52,047 nucleotides of DNA from a virus. Below the pieces are notes generated by a model, which ran no database searches, was not told where the DNA came from, and was given only the letters and a program-made list of their open reading frames with translations. The stretch is taken from positions 1 through 52,047 of the IMG/VR virus record IMGVR_UViG_3300044633_001177; one strand, given 5' to 3'. Positions 23,524 to 32,332 of the stretch are shown piece after piece (the first letter of the stretch is position 1; each line of letters opens with the position of its first letter). A program made the position numbers and the translations under genes.

Positions 23524-24621
23524 GTGATTGGAATCCTCCAAAACGTCAAGGCGCTCATCCGCAAGTATTCCATTCTCCGCTCCGTGGACACGATCCCGGC
23601 GGAGGATTGGAATCATGCCGTTGAAACCTACGCCCAAAACCGGCCCCTGATCATGGGCGGCCGCCTCCCGGGACAATGGTTGCATCCGTGGGAGATTTCC
23701 GGCCATTGGGATCATAAGCGGGACGCTTGGCGCTACTCGATCAATCCGGGCTTCGTGAACGGAGTCTCGCCAGTGATCACCATGGCCGCTGCCGATGCCC
23801 CGGAGGAGTTCGCCAAGGCCGCTGACGTGACGCCTGAGGCGCGCTTGGACGTGCCGCTTGGTGAATCCCCTCAACCGATCATCAAGGCCGCTACGTGGCG
23901 AGCCTTGGGGGAAGACGCCGCACCCACCGGGGCCGTGAGTGATACGGAGTCACTCGCCTCCCGCGTCACCTTTGAGGACGTGCCGGAATTCTTCCAAGCG
24001 ATTGGCGTGGGGCGTCCTCCGGTCCTCTCCGTTTCTTCAACCGGGGGATTCTCCGAAGAGTTGGACGGTCCCGGGAGCCCCGGCCGCGACCTTCGCCGGT
24101 TGCTCCGTGCGTGCGAGGTGATTTTGCGCCAGCCCCGCGCCGCCCTTCGCGCCGATGTCACGATTGGGAGCCCGGACGCCGGAAGCTTCGCTCAAATCGA
24201 CTTTATCACGCAAACCCCGCTTGATCGCACTCCGCGAATTTCCGCGTCGAAGACCTTCACTCCGGCGGAAGACGTGGACCCCTCCGGAATCCTGTCCGGG
24301 CAATTTCTGGATGAGCCGGAAGACACCCTCCACCTTGCCACGCTCTACGTGGTGAGTCCACGGGGAGCGGAGCCGGGAAGCGTGCCCGATGAGACTTGGC
24401 AATTTCACGCGAGTCACCACGTTTTTTGGAGCTTGAACCACGACACCAACAACATCCCGCCGATCACCACTCAACCGCCGCTCACCTTCCCCTTTCCGCT
24501 CGCCCTTGGCGTGGGAACCTCCGCCATCAATGCCGGGCTCGCCGTGGTCAATGACAACGCCGACTTGGCGCTTGAGGCGATCCGGGCCGGGAGCCTCCGG
24601 GGCAAATTCTGGACAATCTGA
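23524..24621 (+). CDS. Tail protein of unknown function
   Basis: 365 aa with a GTG start 19 nt after the TTGAC of TTGACGCGCC. No ATG occurs near the start; the next in-frame Met is well inside a conserved-looking region. The protein is rich in Trp, Pro and Asp (LPGQWLHPWEISGHWDHKRD; HASHHVFWSLNHDTNNIPPI), suggesting a folded structural protein of the tail tip or a hub. No motif recognised. It resumes the late operon after a small-gene cassette. Confidence 0.6.
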   Translation: MIGILQNVKALIRKYSILRSVDTIPAEDWNHAVETYAQNRPLIMGGRLPGQWLHPWEISGHWDHKRDAWRYSINPGFVNGVSPVITMAAADAPEEFAKAADVTPEARLDVPLGESPQPIIKAATWRALGEDAAPTGAVSDTESLASRVTFEDVPEFFQAIGVGRPPVLSVSSTGGFSEELDGPGSPGRDLRRLLRACEVILRQPRAALRADVTIGSPDAGSFAQIDFITQTPLDRTPRISASKTFTPAEDVDPSGILSGQFLDEPEDTLHLATLYVVSPRGAEPGSVPDETWQFHASHHVFWSLNHDTNNIPPITTQPPLTFPFPLALGVGTSAINAGLAVVNDNADLALEAIRAGSLRGKFWTI

Positions 24622-24624
24622 ACC

Positions 24625-24771
24625 ATGAGCCTAAACAAAGCCGAACGACTCAAGGCGAAGCGCCGCAAGGCCCGTGCGAATAACGAAGCGAAGCCGCTGA
24701 ACCCGCCCTTCCCGTTTCACGTCCTCGCGTTTGACCCTGCATTCCTACGGCTGGACGGTGCCGGGAAGTGA
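24625..24771 (+). CDS. 48-aa basic protein
   Basis: A short frame 3 nt after the previous stop: a basic N-terminus (MSLNKAERLKAKRRKARANN) followed by a Pro/Phe-rich half (LNPPFPFHVLAFDPAFLRL). Spacing and composition support a real gene co-translated with the tail gene. Function unknown. Confidence 0.5.
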   Translation: MSLNKAERLKAKRRKARANNEAKPLNPPFPFHVLAFDPAFLRLDGAGK

Positions 24772-24790
24772 GGCGGTGTAGGGCTTGTGA

Positions 24791-24847
24791 GGTTTTTTCA
24801 TTTTATGCGCATAAAATACTTGCACAATCCGCTTGCGCTTGTAAAGT
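24791..24847 (+). promoter_or_regulatory. Operator-promoter module, leaderless type
   Basis: A T-rich element, perfect TTTTATGCGCATAAAA (24801-24816), -35 TTGCAC (24820-24825), 16-bp spacer, -10 TAAAGT (24842-24847). The ATG at 24854 is 6 nt downstream. The -35 and -10 are identical to those at 10095-10122. Confidence 0.85.
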
Positions 24848-24853
24848 GGGGAC

Positions 24854-25075
24854 ATGCAAAACACTACAGAAAAGCCCGTCAAGGTTTCCTCCTACAGGGG
24901 GGAGACCATCTACACCTACAAGGGACACCGCATCTACACGGAGAGAAAGACTGAGAGGACTTACTCCTGCGGGCTTTGCCGCTCAACAAGCTGGACCTCA
25001 ACCCACGTTGGAAGCAAGGCAATCAGTGGCGGGTTGAAGGACGCGGTTCGACTGATCAACGCGGGTAAAATTTAA
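24854..25075 (+). CDS. Small cassette protein, paralogue of 38450
   Basis: 73 aa. The start PVKVSSYRG and the end GLKDAVRLI align with PIKVSEFRG and GIRDAVRKL in the 74-aa protein at 38450; both have CGL and a TSW/TTW segment in the middle. This copy has CGLC in a short finger-like loop. Both genes are first in line behind the same leaderless promoter module, so gene and promoter were probably duplicated together. Function unknown. Confidence 0.65.
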   Translation: MQNTTEKPVKVSSYRGETIYTYKGHRIYTERKTERTYSCGLCRSTSWTSTHVGSKAISGGLKDAVRLINAGKI

Positions 25076-25100
25076 GCACCACCCAACCAACCGCCACCCC

Positions 25101-25406
25101 ATGAAACTAGACATCGCCGACACCATCCTCGCCCAACTCGGGGGCAACCGATTCATCGCCATGACCGGAGCCCGCAACCTCGCCGCGGATGAAGACTCCC
25201 TCACCTTCCGCCTCCCGGCCCGCTTTGCGAAAAGCGGAATCACCCACGTAAGAGTCACCCTTACCCACGCGGACCTTTACCACATGGAGTTTCTCAAGGT
25301 CCGCGGCACCGCCGCCCCCGTGACCGTCTCCGAATTCGCCGGGGTCTACAACGACCAACTCCGCGCCATCTTCACCAAGCAAACCGGACTCGAAACAAGC
25401 CTTTAA
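25101..25406 (+). CDS. Phage protein of a widespread unknown family
   Basis: 101 aa. ILAQLGGNRFIAMTGARNLA, then LTFRLPARFAKSGITHVRVT and LTHADLYHMEFLKVRG, is a pattern I recognise from many phage and conjugative-element hypothetical proteins; the ADLY and GVYNDQLRAIFTKQTGL segments are typical. No activity is established. Second gene of the 24.8-25.8 kb cassette, after a C/A-rich leader. Confidence 0.65.
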   Translation: MKLDIADTILAQLGGNRFIAMTGARNLAADEDSLTFRLPARFAKSGITHVRVTLTHADLYHMEFLKVRGTAAPVTVSEFAGVYNDQLRAIFTKQTGLETSL

Positions 25407-25475
25407 TTTTCCCCTCCGGCCCCGTTTTCTTAAATGGGAAAATGGGCCACCGGAGGAAACCCACCCACCAACGCC

Positions 25476-25766
25476 ATGAACATTGACCGCCACGGAAACC
25501 TAATCGAAACCGCCCCGGATGGCCGCCGCTATCTCGCCGGATTCTACCGCCCTTACCAAGTAATCACCACCGGAGGGCAAAAGATCGTCTTCCATGGCCG
25601 GAGCCGGGAAGAGGCGCACGGCCACGCTGAGTCTCGACTCCGCGAAGCTCGCGAATGGGCGGATTCTCGCGGGTGGCACCCGCTCAACGAGTCCGTTGCA
25701 TCATGCGAGGCGCTCCACCCGGAAAGCTTCCCGCACACCCCCGTGGGGCAAGGCGTCACCCCCTGA
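25476..25766 (+). CDS. Small cassette protein, unknown
   Basis: 96 aa from the ATG at 25476; an in-frame ATG at 25434 would add 14 residues. Alpha/beta appearance: RRYLAGFYRPYQVITTGGQK strands, then a long charged helix EEAHGHAESRLREAREWADS. Last gene of the cassette, ending just before the repeat and terminator shared with cassette 1. No family recognised. Confidence 0.55.
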   Translation: MNIDRHGNLIETAPDGRRYLAGFYRPYQVITTGGQKIVFHGRSREEAHGHAESRLREAREWADSRGWHPLNESVASCEALHPESFPHTPVGQGVTP

Positions 25767-25785
25767 CCGCTCCCGGCTCCGCCGC
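25767..25785 (+). repeat. Cassette 3' repeat, copy 2
   Basis: CCGCTCCCGGCTCCGCCGC, identical to 10820-10838, followed here too by a terminator and TTGACGCGCC (25833-25842). Confidence 0.9.
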
Positions 25786-25790
25786 TCTCG

Positions 25791-25821
25791 CCCTCAACGG
25801 TTCGCGCCGTTGGGGGCTTTT
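25791..25821 (+). terminator. Rho-independent terminator of cassette
   Basis: CCCTCAACGG (25791-25800) pairs with CCGTTGGGGG (25807-25816) with one T-G wobble, loop TTCGCG, followed by CTTTTTTG. It shares its right arm and downstream bases with the terminator at 10844. Confidence 0.85.
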
Positions 25822-25881
25822 TTGTGTCCGGGTTGACGCGCCGGGATTGGGGAAACCCCCGCCACCGAATCACTCCCCGGA

Positions 25882-28563
25882 ATGGAAACTACGCTTTATT
25901 TCGACCTCGCCACCAAGGACGCATACGACACCCTCAACGGCGGGGCGCGTTTCTCGTTTCCGCCCGTCTACTACGGGGAGGCGCTCACCATTTCGGGCCG
26001 CTTCGCCACCCGCGTGGCCGGGACACAAGTGGAAGTGACCCGCAACGTGGAGGAAGTCCGCGCCTCCATTGGCCGCGTTGATGCCGCCCCGGAAACCGGG
26101 CTTGTGTCCATCAAGGTGGGACTGATCGCCGCCCCCTCCGTGGTTGGAACCAACGTCACCACGCCTCTCCCCCACAACTTCACCGCCGCCCAACTCAAGG
26201 CCGCTCTGGACGTGCTCACCGTAGTGACCGGCACGCATGGCATTTCCAGCGTCACCCCCCGGCACCGCTCATTTATCGTCTCCTTTGCCAACAACGCCGG
26301 GGCGGTGGAACTCTCCGCCGCATCCAACACGCTCTTTCCCCTTTCCTTCCTTCGCTCGCGGTCCAGCGTGATCACCGGGCAACACGTCACGGAAGCCCGT
26401 CTCATCCAAGCTCCGGTGGCGTCCACGGACCAAAGCGCCCTCGTTGTCCCTCGCGGCCCCTATTTCGAGGAAGTGCAAGCGGGCGGAAGCAATGACGCCG
26501 GTGGTGATTGGCCGGAAATCCAAAAACTCGTCATCCCTCCCACCTTCCGGGGGCTTTATCAGGTGCGCCGCGCTTTCGACAAGTCCGAAGTCCTCAAGGC
26601 CGGGGGCGAAGATGAAGACGGCGTGGAAGAAATTGCGGAAGCGGTTCTCGCCCTCGCGGACACCGGCGGAAAGTGGGTGATCACCAACCCGGAGGGAAAC
26701 TCCGCTCACTTCACCGCAACCGGGACCATGCGCGGGCTCAATCTGGACCTGCTCACCGTGGACGTGATGGACGCGCCCCAAGGCGATCTCACTTTTTCCA
26801 TCAACCTCGACACCCCGGAGCTTGCCGCCCTGCTTGCGGAAAAAGCCTCCGTGGTTCTCCCGGTGGAAATCTCCGCCGACCTTATTGACGATCAAGACGA
26901 GGAACTATCGCGCAAGCGCGTCCTCTACCGCGGGGAAATCACCATCCACCGGGAACTCCATTGGGCCGAACTCTCTACCGCCGCTTCCGTGGATTGGATT
27001 CGGCCAACGCTCCCGAAGGATTACATCCCCTTTACGCTGGATCAAGTCTCAAGCGGGCAACTCCACTACTCCACCACCGCCGGAAATGGAGTCCTTCAAG
27101 ATTTCGTGATTGACCACAACCTCAACACGGACCGCCTCACGGTGATCATTCACCCGAACTCGGCCGCCGGTGCCCCACTCGTTTACGGGACCGATTACAC
27201 CTACACCCGGACCAACGGAAACTCACTGGAGGTTTCCTTCACTGGAACCCCGACCTCCGCTCAATATCTCATCACCGTTCTGGGACTTGAGGCCACCTCG
27301 TTTTTCGATCTCCACACCCACACGATCCCGCAAATCGAATCCCTTCAAGACACGCTGGACGACTTGGGCTCGCGCCTCGCCTCCCTTGAGTCCCGGGCGG
27401 GTGGCGGGCCATTGTCCTCCAACACCGTGGAAGACACCGGAGAGAGCGCCCGGTGGACTCTCCCGGACCTCTTTGAAATCTACCCCTACAACGGGACGGC
27501 AATCGCGGACCCGCTCACCCTTCGCGAACTCGACACCGCCACGCTCACCCGCGCCCGCGGACTGCTCCCCGCCGTCCACGACACCGCCGCGGAAGACCTC
27601 CCCGGGACTCTCCCGGCCGCCGATACGGTGGCGGGCCACGTCTACCAAAACAACACCGCCGCAACCGTCCTCTTGCCCGTGGGGCTTGGCCACCGTTCGC
27701 GCAACGTGAAGGTGGGGGAATACGTGGCGAGCGATGGCCGCGTTTTCTACCCCGTCACTCCCTACGGCATGGAGGACGGTTTCACGTTCTCCACCAATTA
27801 CGCCGCCGCTGCCTCTCTCGTCACGTCTCCGGGCCACACCTTCCCCGATGGGACAAAGTTACGCCTCACGACCACGGGCACGCTCCCGGCCCCGCTCGCC
27901 CTTGCAACGGACTACTTCGCCACCGAAGTGGACGGGGACGCGGGAACCCTCAAGCTTTCCGCAACCGCTGGCGGGGCACCCGTGATCCTGACCACCAACG
28001 GAACCGGAGTCCACACCGTCACCAAGGTGGCGGAAGTTTCCTTTTACCCGGTCCAGTTTGAAAGGACGCTTTTCACGCTCTCCGTGAATGAAAAGCAACT
28101 TCGGGTTGGGAAGTCCTTGGATGTGAACTTTGCCCTTGAGTTGGTTCTTGTGGCCGCCTCCACCTCCGCCCAATGGAGCGTGGTAATTGAGCTTGGCGAA
28201 GCGGAGCAAGCCACTTCCCCGGCCAACGTGGGGGCGAACCTTTCACAACTCAAATGGCGCGGAATCCCCGCCCTTGAACAACGCCTGATCGTGACCCCGA
28301 TTTCCACCGTCCACCGCTTCGGGCTCCGGGTGGATCGCTACCTTTCCGCCTCCGTGGAAAAGCTTCGCGTCTCCCGCTTCCTCTACGGGGGGACGGAGGG
28401 CGGAATCACTCCGCCGTCTTCCGCCAACTTCGCGGTGCGAGCCCGCCTTGTCCGCTTTGATACGGAGGACGGCGAAACAGACCCGCGTGGGTTTGCCGTC
28501 CTCAAGGGGCTGACGTATGGCACGGCCGGAAACTCCACGGACGGGCTGGCGACCATCATCTAA
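25882..28563 (+). CDS. Large tail protein (tip or fibre base)
   Basis: 893 aa, the largest protein in the window. Beta-rich throughout. Residues about 478-505 form a short coiled coil (IPQIESLQDTLDDLGSRLAS). A Thr/Gly-rich module at about 645-715 (LTTTGTLPAPLALATDYFAT ... LKLSATAGG) recurs in the protein at 30492. No catalytic motif seen. Position and size fit a tail-tip, hub-associated or receptor-binding protein. A 49-nt leader separates it from TTGACGCGCC. Confidence 0.65.
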   Translation: METTLYFDLATKDAYDTLNGGARFSFPPVYYGEALTISGRFATRVAGTQVEVTRNVEEVRASIGRVDAAPETGLVSIKVGLIAAPSVVGTNVTTPLPHNFTAAQLKAALDVLTVVTGTHGISSVTPRHRSFIVSFANNAGAVELSAASNTLFPLSFLRSRSSVITGQHVTEARLIQAPVASTDQSALVVPRGPYFEEVQAGGSNDAGGDWPEIQKLVIPPTFRGLYQVRRAFDKSEVLKAGGEDEDGVEEIAEAVLALADTGGKWVITNPEGNSAHFTATGTMRGLNLDLLTVDVMDAPQGDLTFSINLDTPELAALLAEKASVVLPVEISADLIDDQDEELSRKRVLYRGEITIHRELHWAELSTAASVDWIRPTLPKDYIPFTLDQVSSGQLHYSTTAGNGVLQDFVIDHNLNTDRLTVIIHPNSAAGAPLVYGTDYTYTRTNGNSLEVSFTGTPTSAQYLITVLGLEATSFFDLHTHTIPQIESLQDTLDDLGSRLASLESRAGGGPLSSNTVEDTGESARWTLPDLFEIYPYNGTAIADPLTLRELDTATLTRARGLLPAVHDTAAEDLPGTLPAADTVAGHVYQNNTAATVLLPVGLGHRSRNVKVGEYVASDGRVFYPVTPYGMEDGFTFSTNYAAAASLVTSPGHTFPDGTKLRLTTTGTLPAPLALATDYFATEVDGDAGTLKLSATAGGAPVILTTNGTGVHTVTKVAEVSFYPVQFERTLFTLSVNEKQLRVGKSLDVNFALELVLVAASTSAQWSVVIELGEAEQATSPANVGANLSQLKWRGIPALEQRLIVTPISTVHRFGLRVDRYLSASVEKLRVSRFLYGGTEGGITPPSSANFAVRARLVRFDTEDGETDPRGFAVLKGLTYGTAGNSTDGLATII

Positions 28564-28589
28564 GACACCATCTAAAACACTCACTCAAA

Positions 28590-28958
28590 ATGCCCGATTC
28601 AACCGTTGTTGTCCCTCTCTCCGATCACAAGCTTGGCGACCCGTGGCCGGGCATCCCGTCCATTGGTCCAATCGTGATCAATGATGCCACGCCAGACGGT
28701 TTACTGACTCGCATCCGGGTGCAATTCCGCCAAGGTGGCCACGTCTTTACGTTGGACTCCGATGAGAGCGAGGACCGGGATTCCCCGATTACGATTACCA
28801 ACGCCGCCACATGGCTCGCCCTCATTCCTCCGGTTCAAAACTTCGTGACTCGCTCCGGGGAGTGGGATTTTGACATTCAATATTTCAAAGCGGGCTCAAA
28901 ATTCCGCACCCTCCACATGGGCACCCTCACCGTCCACCCTAACATTACCAAGCCTTGA
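28590..28958 (+). CDS. Small beta-sandwich tail protein (BppU-like)
   Basis: 122 aa. Pattern: PIVINDATPDGLLTRIRVQF, HVFTLDSDESEDRDSPITIT, then WDFDIQYF and FRTLHMGTLTV. This is the order of strands in phage proteins whose N-terminal domain binds the tail and that describe W/DIQ...TL.G beta sandwiches (BppU-like). Likely a structural adaptor for the collagen-like fibre that follows. Its TGA overlaps the TTG start of that gene. Confidence 0.55.
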   Translation: MPDSTVVVPLSDHKLGDPWPGIPSIGPIVINDATPDGLLTRIRVQFRQGGHVFTLDSDESEDRDSPITITNAATWLALIPPVQNFVTRSGEWDFDIQYFKAGSKFRTLHMGTLTVHPNITKP

Positions 28959-30445
28959 GCATTACCATTTTAGACGATACCATTTCAGCGCCAATCACGC
29001 TGGAAGCCCCCGACTCAATCTCCGCGCCGATTGCCGTGGTTTCTGGACCGCAAGGCGAACCCGGAACCAACGGGACCAATGGGACCAATGGGACCAATGG
29101 GACCAATGGGACCAACGGGACCAACGGGACCAATGGAACACCCGGCATTCAAGGTGATCCCGGCGAGGCGGGTGATATTGGCTACCCCGGTTTCAAATAT
29201 GACACGCGCCGGATCAACGCGAACGGCGCTCAGTATGCCCCCGGCGAAATCATTGAGTATGAGGGTTCCTATTTTATCTGCCTTGCAACAAATGATGCGG
29301 CACCCCCAACCGGCGAAGCAATAGGAGTTTATTGGAATCCTTATTCGTTCATTGGTCCACAAGGTCCACAAGGCGAACCCGGTTCTAATGGTTCGCAAGG
29401 CGAACCCGGTTCACAAGGACCGCAAGGCAACGCCGGGTCCACTGGCACAGAGGCGACTCCTATCACCAACATCTCAAATGATGGGTCCGGAAACCTCACG
29501 ATCTACACGGCCACAAGCAATTACGGTCCGTTCGCTCTAAAGGGAGATCCCGGGAGCAGTGGAGCGGACGGCAGCAATGGTGCGGAGGCGACTCCTATCA
29601 CCAACATCTCCGACGATGGGTCCGGGAACCTGATGATCTACACGGCATCAAGCAATTACGGACCTTTCGCCTTGAAAGGACCGACCGGGAACAACGGAGC
29701 CGATGGAGCCGATGGGGCACCCGGAGCGAACGGAGCCGATGGAGCGCCCGGAGCGAACGGCACCAACGGAACCGATGGAACCGATGGAGCGCCCGGAGCC
29801 GATGGCATTCAAGGCATTCCCGGAGCCGATGGGGCACCCGGAGCGAACGGCACCAACGGCACCAACGGAACCAATGGAACCAATGGAGCGACCGGGCCGC
29901 AAGGCATTCAAGGCATTCCCGGAGCCGATGGAGCGCCCGGATCTGCCGGAGCGCCCGGAGCCGATGGCATTGATGGAGCCGATGGGGCTACTGGAGCGCC
30001 CGGCCCCGCAAACGTCACGATTGCCGCGACTTCGGCGGACTTCTACGACCCGACCGGCGTGCTGTCCGACGTTTCGGGTATGTCATTTTCCGTGGCCGAA
30101 GATGAAACCATCTATGCGGAAATCAGTGGATTCCACACGTCAAGCGCAACGGGATCGGGGATCAAAATTGCGTTCACCGGACCGGCATCGCCCGTGCATG
30201 TCCGCTATTCCATCATGCGCTACACAACCCTTGCGTTGTCCCGGACGATGGAACCCGCCACCGCCTTCGGTGTGACTCTGATGGAGACGAACGGTTTCTT
30301 GGGCTCCGTCTTCTTCAGCGTAGTTCTCACGCTCAAAAATGGCGCAAACGCTGGACCGGTTCAATTCCAAGCCGCTTCCGAAACCAACCTTCTTTCAATG
30401 ACCATCACCCGCGGTGCAACAATGCGCGTCTTCCGCATCCCTTGA
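28955..30445 (+). CDS. Collagen-like tail fibre 1
   Basis: 496 aa from a TTG start that overlaps the previous stop (TTGA); no ATG is available nearby. Residues 1-30 are a short anchor; several Gly-X-Y blocks follow (GTNGTNG and GADGAPGAN repeats), separated by a YPGFKYDTRRINANGAQYAP carbohydrate-binding-like insert and two copies of an ATPITNIS-DGSGNL-IYTA-SNYGPFALKG module (about residues 165-245). The C-terminal 140 residues form a beta-rich head (about 352-496). Trimeric collagen-like fibres of this kind carry receptor-binding heads. Near-identical 9-bp units encode the repeats. Confidence 0.85.
   Translation: MSITILDDTISAPITLEAPDSISAPIAVVSGPQGEPGTNGTNGTNGTNGTNGTNGTNGTNGTPGIQGDPGEAGDIGYPGFKYDTRRINANGAQYAPGEIIEYEGSYFICLATNDAAPPTGEAIGVYWNPYSFIGPQGPQGEPGSNGSQGEPGSQGPQGNAGSTGTEATPITNISNDGSGNLTIYTATSNYGPFALKGDPGSSGADGSNGAEATPITNISDDGSGNLMIYTASSNYGPFALKGPTGNNGADGADGAPGANGADGAPGANGTNGTDGTDGAPGADGIQGIPGADGAPGANGTNGTNGTNGTNGATGPQGIQGIPGADGAPGSAGAPGADGIDGADGATGAPGPANVTIAATSADFYDPTGVLSDVSGMSFSVAEDETIYAEISGFHTSSATGSGIKIAFTGPASPVHVRYSIMRYTTLALSRTMEPATAFGVTLMETNGFLGSVFFSVVLTLKNGANAGPVQFQAASETNLLSMTITRGATMRVFRIP
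29067..29135 (+). repeat. Tandem 9-bp repeat (GGGACCAAT)
   Basis: About seven uninterrupted copies of a 9-bp unit GGGACCAAT or GGGACCAAC encode Gly-Thr-Asn triplets in fibre 1. Slippage would change fibre length in steps of three residues. Confidence 0.9.
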
Positions 30446-30491
30446 TGCGAGCGGGGCGGGTTGACGGCACCCTTTAAAACACCCCCCTAAA

Positions 30492-32291
30492 ATGGCCACC
30501 CCCGCTCCACTGATCGACTCCCGCGCCGCCCTGCTCTTGGCGGAAAAAAACTTCCCATTCTCGCACCAACCGGCCGCGATCAATGCCCCCACTTTGTGGG
30601 AGGCTTCGGGGCTTCCTCCGGGGCTCACGATCAACGCCGGGACGGGTTTGATTTCCGGAACCGCCACCGCGGCCGGGCTCTTCGTGGCCATCCTTCGCGC
30701 CTCCAACTATGACGCCCGCACCTTCACCGCGGACGCCACCGCCAACACCCTGACCTCCGCCGGGAGTTCTCTTGCGGACGCTGACTCCGTGACGCTCACG
30801 ACCACCGGCACCCTCCCCGCGCCTCTCACTACCTCCGACACCTACACCGTGCGGGATTTCGCGGCCGGAGTCCTCAAGCTTTCCGCCACCGCTGGCGGGG
30901 ACGCTCTTGACTTGACCACGGCGGGGACGGGAACCCACACCATCAAGAAAAAGCAATCCCACGAAATCACCACGCTTTTCCCGATCCCGGAATCCTCAAG
31001 CGTGGCCGCCTCCCTCACCGGGGAAATCACCGTGGAGATTGATGTGGACGTTATCACCGGCAAAGTCACCGTCCTTGGTGCCGAAGCCGCTGAATGGGGG
31101 CCGCCCTTGAATGCCCTCCGCGATGAGGGCAAGCGCCGCGCCGTCCTCGCCGCCAAGAGCGGGGACCGCTTCCCCATTTCGATTGGATTCACCCGCGGGG
31201 GCATCCTTCAAGACTTTGACCTAAACTCCCTCAAGATCGGGGCCAAGGAATTCGCGCCGGACGGGCTCATTGACCTGACCCCGGGCGGGTTTGAAAAGAC
31301 AGGCTCCGGCTCTTCCACGCGCTACACCTTGGACTTGGTTCTCACTCCCTCCGCTTGGGCCGGGGCGCTCTCCAACGCGGAAACGGATTCCAGCATCTAC
31401 GTGGACGCCTTCGGGGAAATCCAACTCCAAATGGAAATCACTACCGGGGCGCATGACTCGACTCAAACCACCGCGCTCTCCCCTTCGCTCACCGGCGGAA
31501 CCTCGCAAGCGGACGCCCTCGTATTCACCGGGCTCCCCGTGATTTCCTCCCCCGTGAATTATTCGCTTGCGGTGGACGTGGCCTTCCCGGGCCGCCCGGC
31601 TCAAGATTTGGCGCTCGCGCTCTCGCTTCCCCTTACGTGGAACGGCGCAACCTTCACCGTGGGAACCGTGACCGGATCGGCAAGCGCCACCGGACCGGAT
31701 GAGTCCGCCGCCCTCCACTGGCAAGCCACGCTTGCAAAGACTAGCATCACCGGGACCGCATCCGGCATCAACCTCGCCACCCTTGTGAGTGCTTCGGAAA
31801 TTGAGGGCGACATCATTTCCGTGCCGATTTCCACCTTTGGCATCGCCACCGCCGAAATCACGAACGTGGGCGAGCCGGAGATCTTTTGGGGCGCGGCATT
31901 TGAAACCCACGACATTTCTATCCAACGCGGGGCCGTAACCATTACCATTCCAATTGAGCAAGGGGACGAAGCCGCCGCCATCATGATCGAGATTGTGGAT
32001 CACGTTGGGGTTGCCCCCGACCTTGTGGCGGACATCTCCGACGTTTTTCTGGACGTGGCCAATCAGGCGATTGTCTTCATTCTCGCCCCCGGTCATGTGA
32101 TCGACCGCACCGAACACACGAACGAGTTCACCTCCCTTGCCGTTTCCACCTATCCGGAGGCAATCTCCGCCACCCCTCAAGCCGGGACCGTCACCGCCCA
32201 ACTTGTTGCGGCCGGTTCAATGGACTCCTACCGCAAGACTTCGGAAACCTTCATCCTTCGCGCAGAAAAGGACATGGTTCCAAGCGCCTAA
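30492..32291 (+). CDS. Tail protein with Ig-like (He-PIG) domain
   Basis: 599 aa. Residues 33-72 match the putative Ig (He_PIG) pattern: WEASGLPPGLTINAGTGLIS followed by GTATAAGLFVAILRASN. Residues 77-153 repeat a module of the 893-aa protein at 25882 (LTTTGTLPAPL ... LKLSATAGG). The rest is beta-rich with no enzyme motif. Probably a tail-fibre or tail-surface adhesion protein. It starts 31 nt after a TTGACG. Confidence 0.65.
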   Translation: MATPAPLIDSRAALLLAEKNFPFSHQPAAINAPTLWEASGLPPGLTINAGTGLISGTATAAGLFVAILRASNYDARTFTADATANTLTSAGSSLADADSVTLTTTGTLPAPLTTSDTYTVRDFAAGVLKLSATAGGDALDLTTAGTGTHTIKKKQSHEITTLFPIPESSSVAASLTGEITVEIDVDVITGKVTVLGAEAAEWGPPLNALRDEGKRRAVLAAKSGDRFPISIGFTRGGILQDFDLNSLKIGAKEFAPDGLIDLTPGGFEKTGSGSSTRYTLDLVLTPSAWAGALSNAETDSSIYVDAFGEIQLQMEITTGAHDSTQTTALSPSLTGGTSQADALVFTGLPVISSPVNYSLAVDVAFPGRPAQDLALALSLPLTWNGATFTVGTVTGSASATGPDESAALHWQATLAKTSITGTASGINLATLVSASEIEGDIISVPISTFGIATAEITNVGEPEIFWGAAFETHDISIQRGAVTITIPIEQGDEAAAIMIEIVDHVGVAPDLVADISDVFLDVANQAIVFILAPGHVIDRTEHTNEFTSLAVSTYPEAISATPQAGTVTAQLVAAGSMDSYRKTSETFILRAEKDMVPSA

Positions 32292-32332
32292 CCCCCGGGG
32301 CCGGGCCGCCTCCGCCTCCGCCCCAATACTCC

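Noticed and set aside
29067-29135. Regular repeats that look array-like (CRISPR or satellite)
   Set aside because: They are in-frame Gly-X-Y codons of a collagen-like fibre with no spacers and no cas genes.
31221-32201. 326-codon lower-strand frame opposite a tail protein
   Set aside because: Gly/Arg-rich composition typical of antisense frames in GC-rich DNA.
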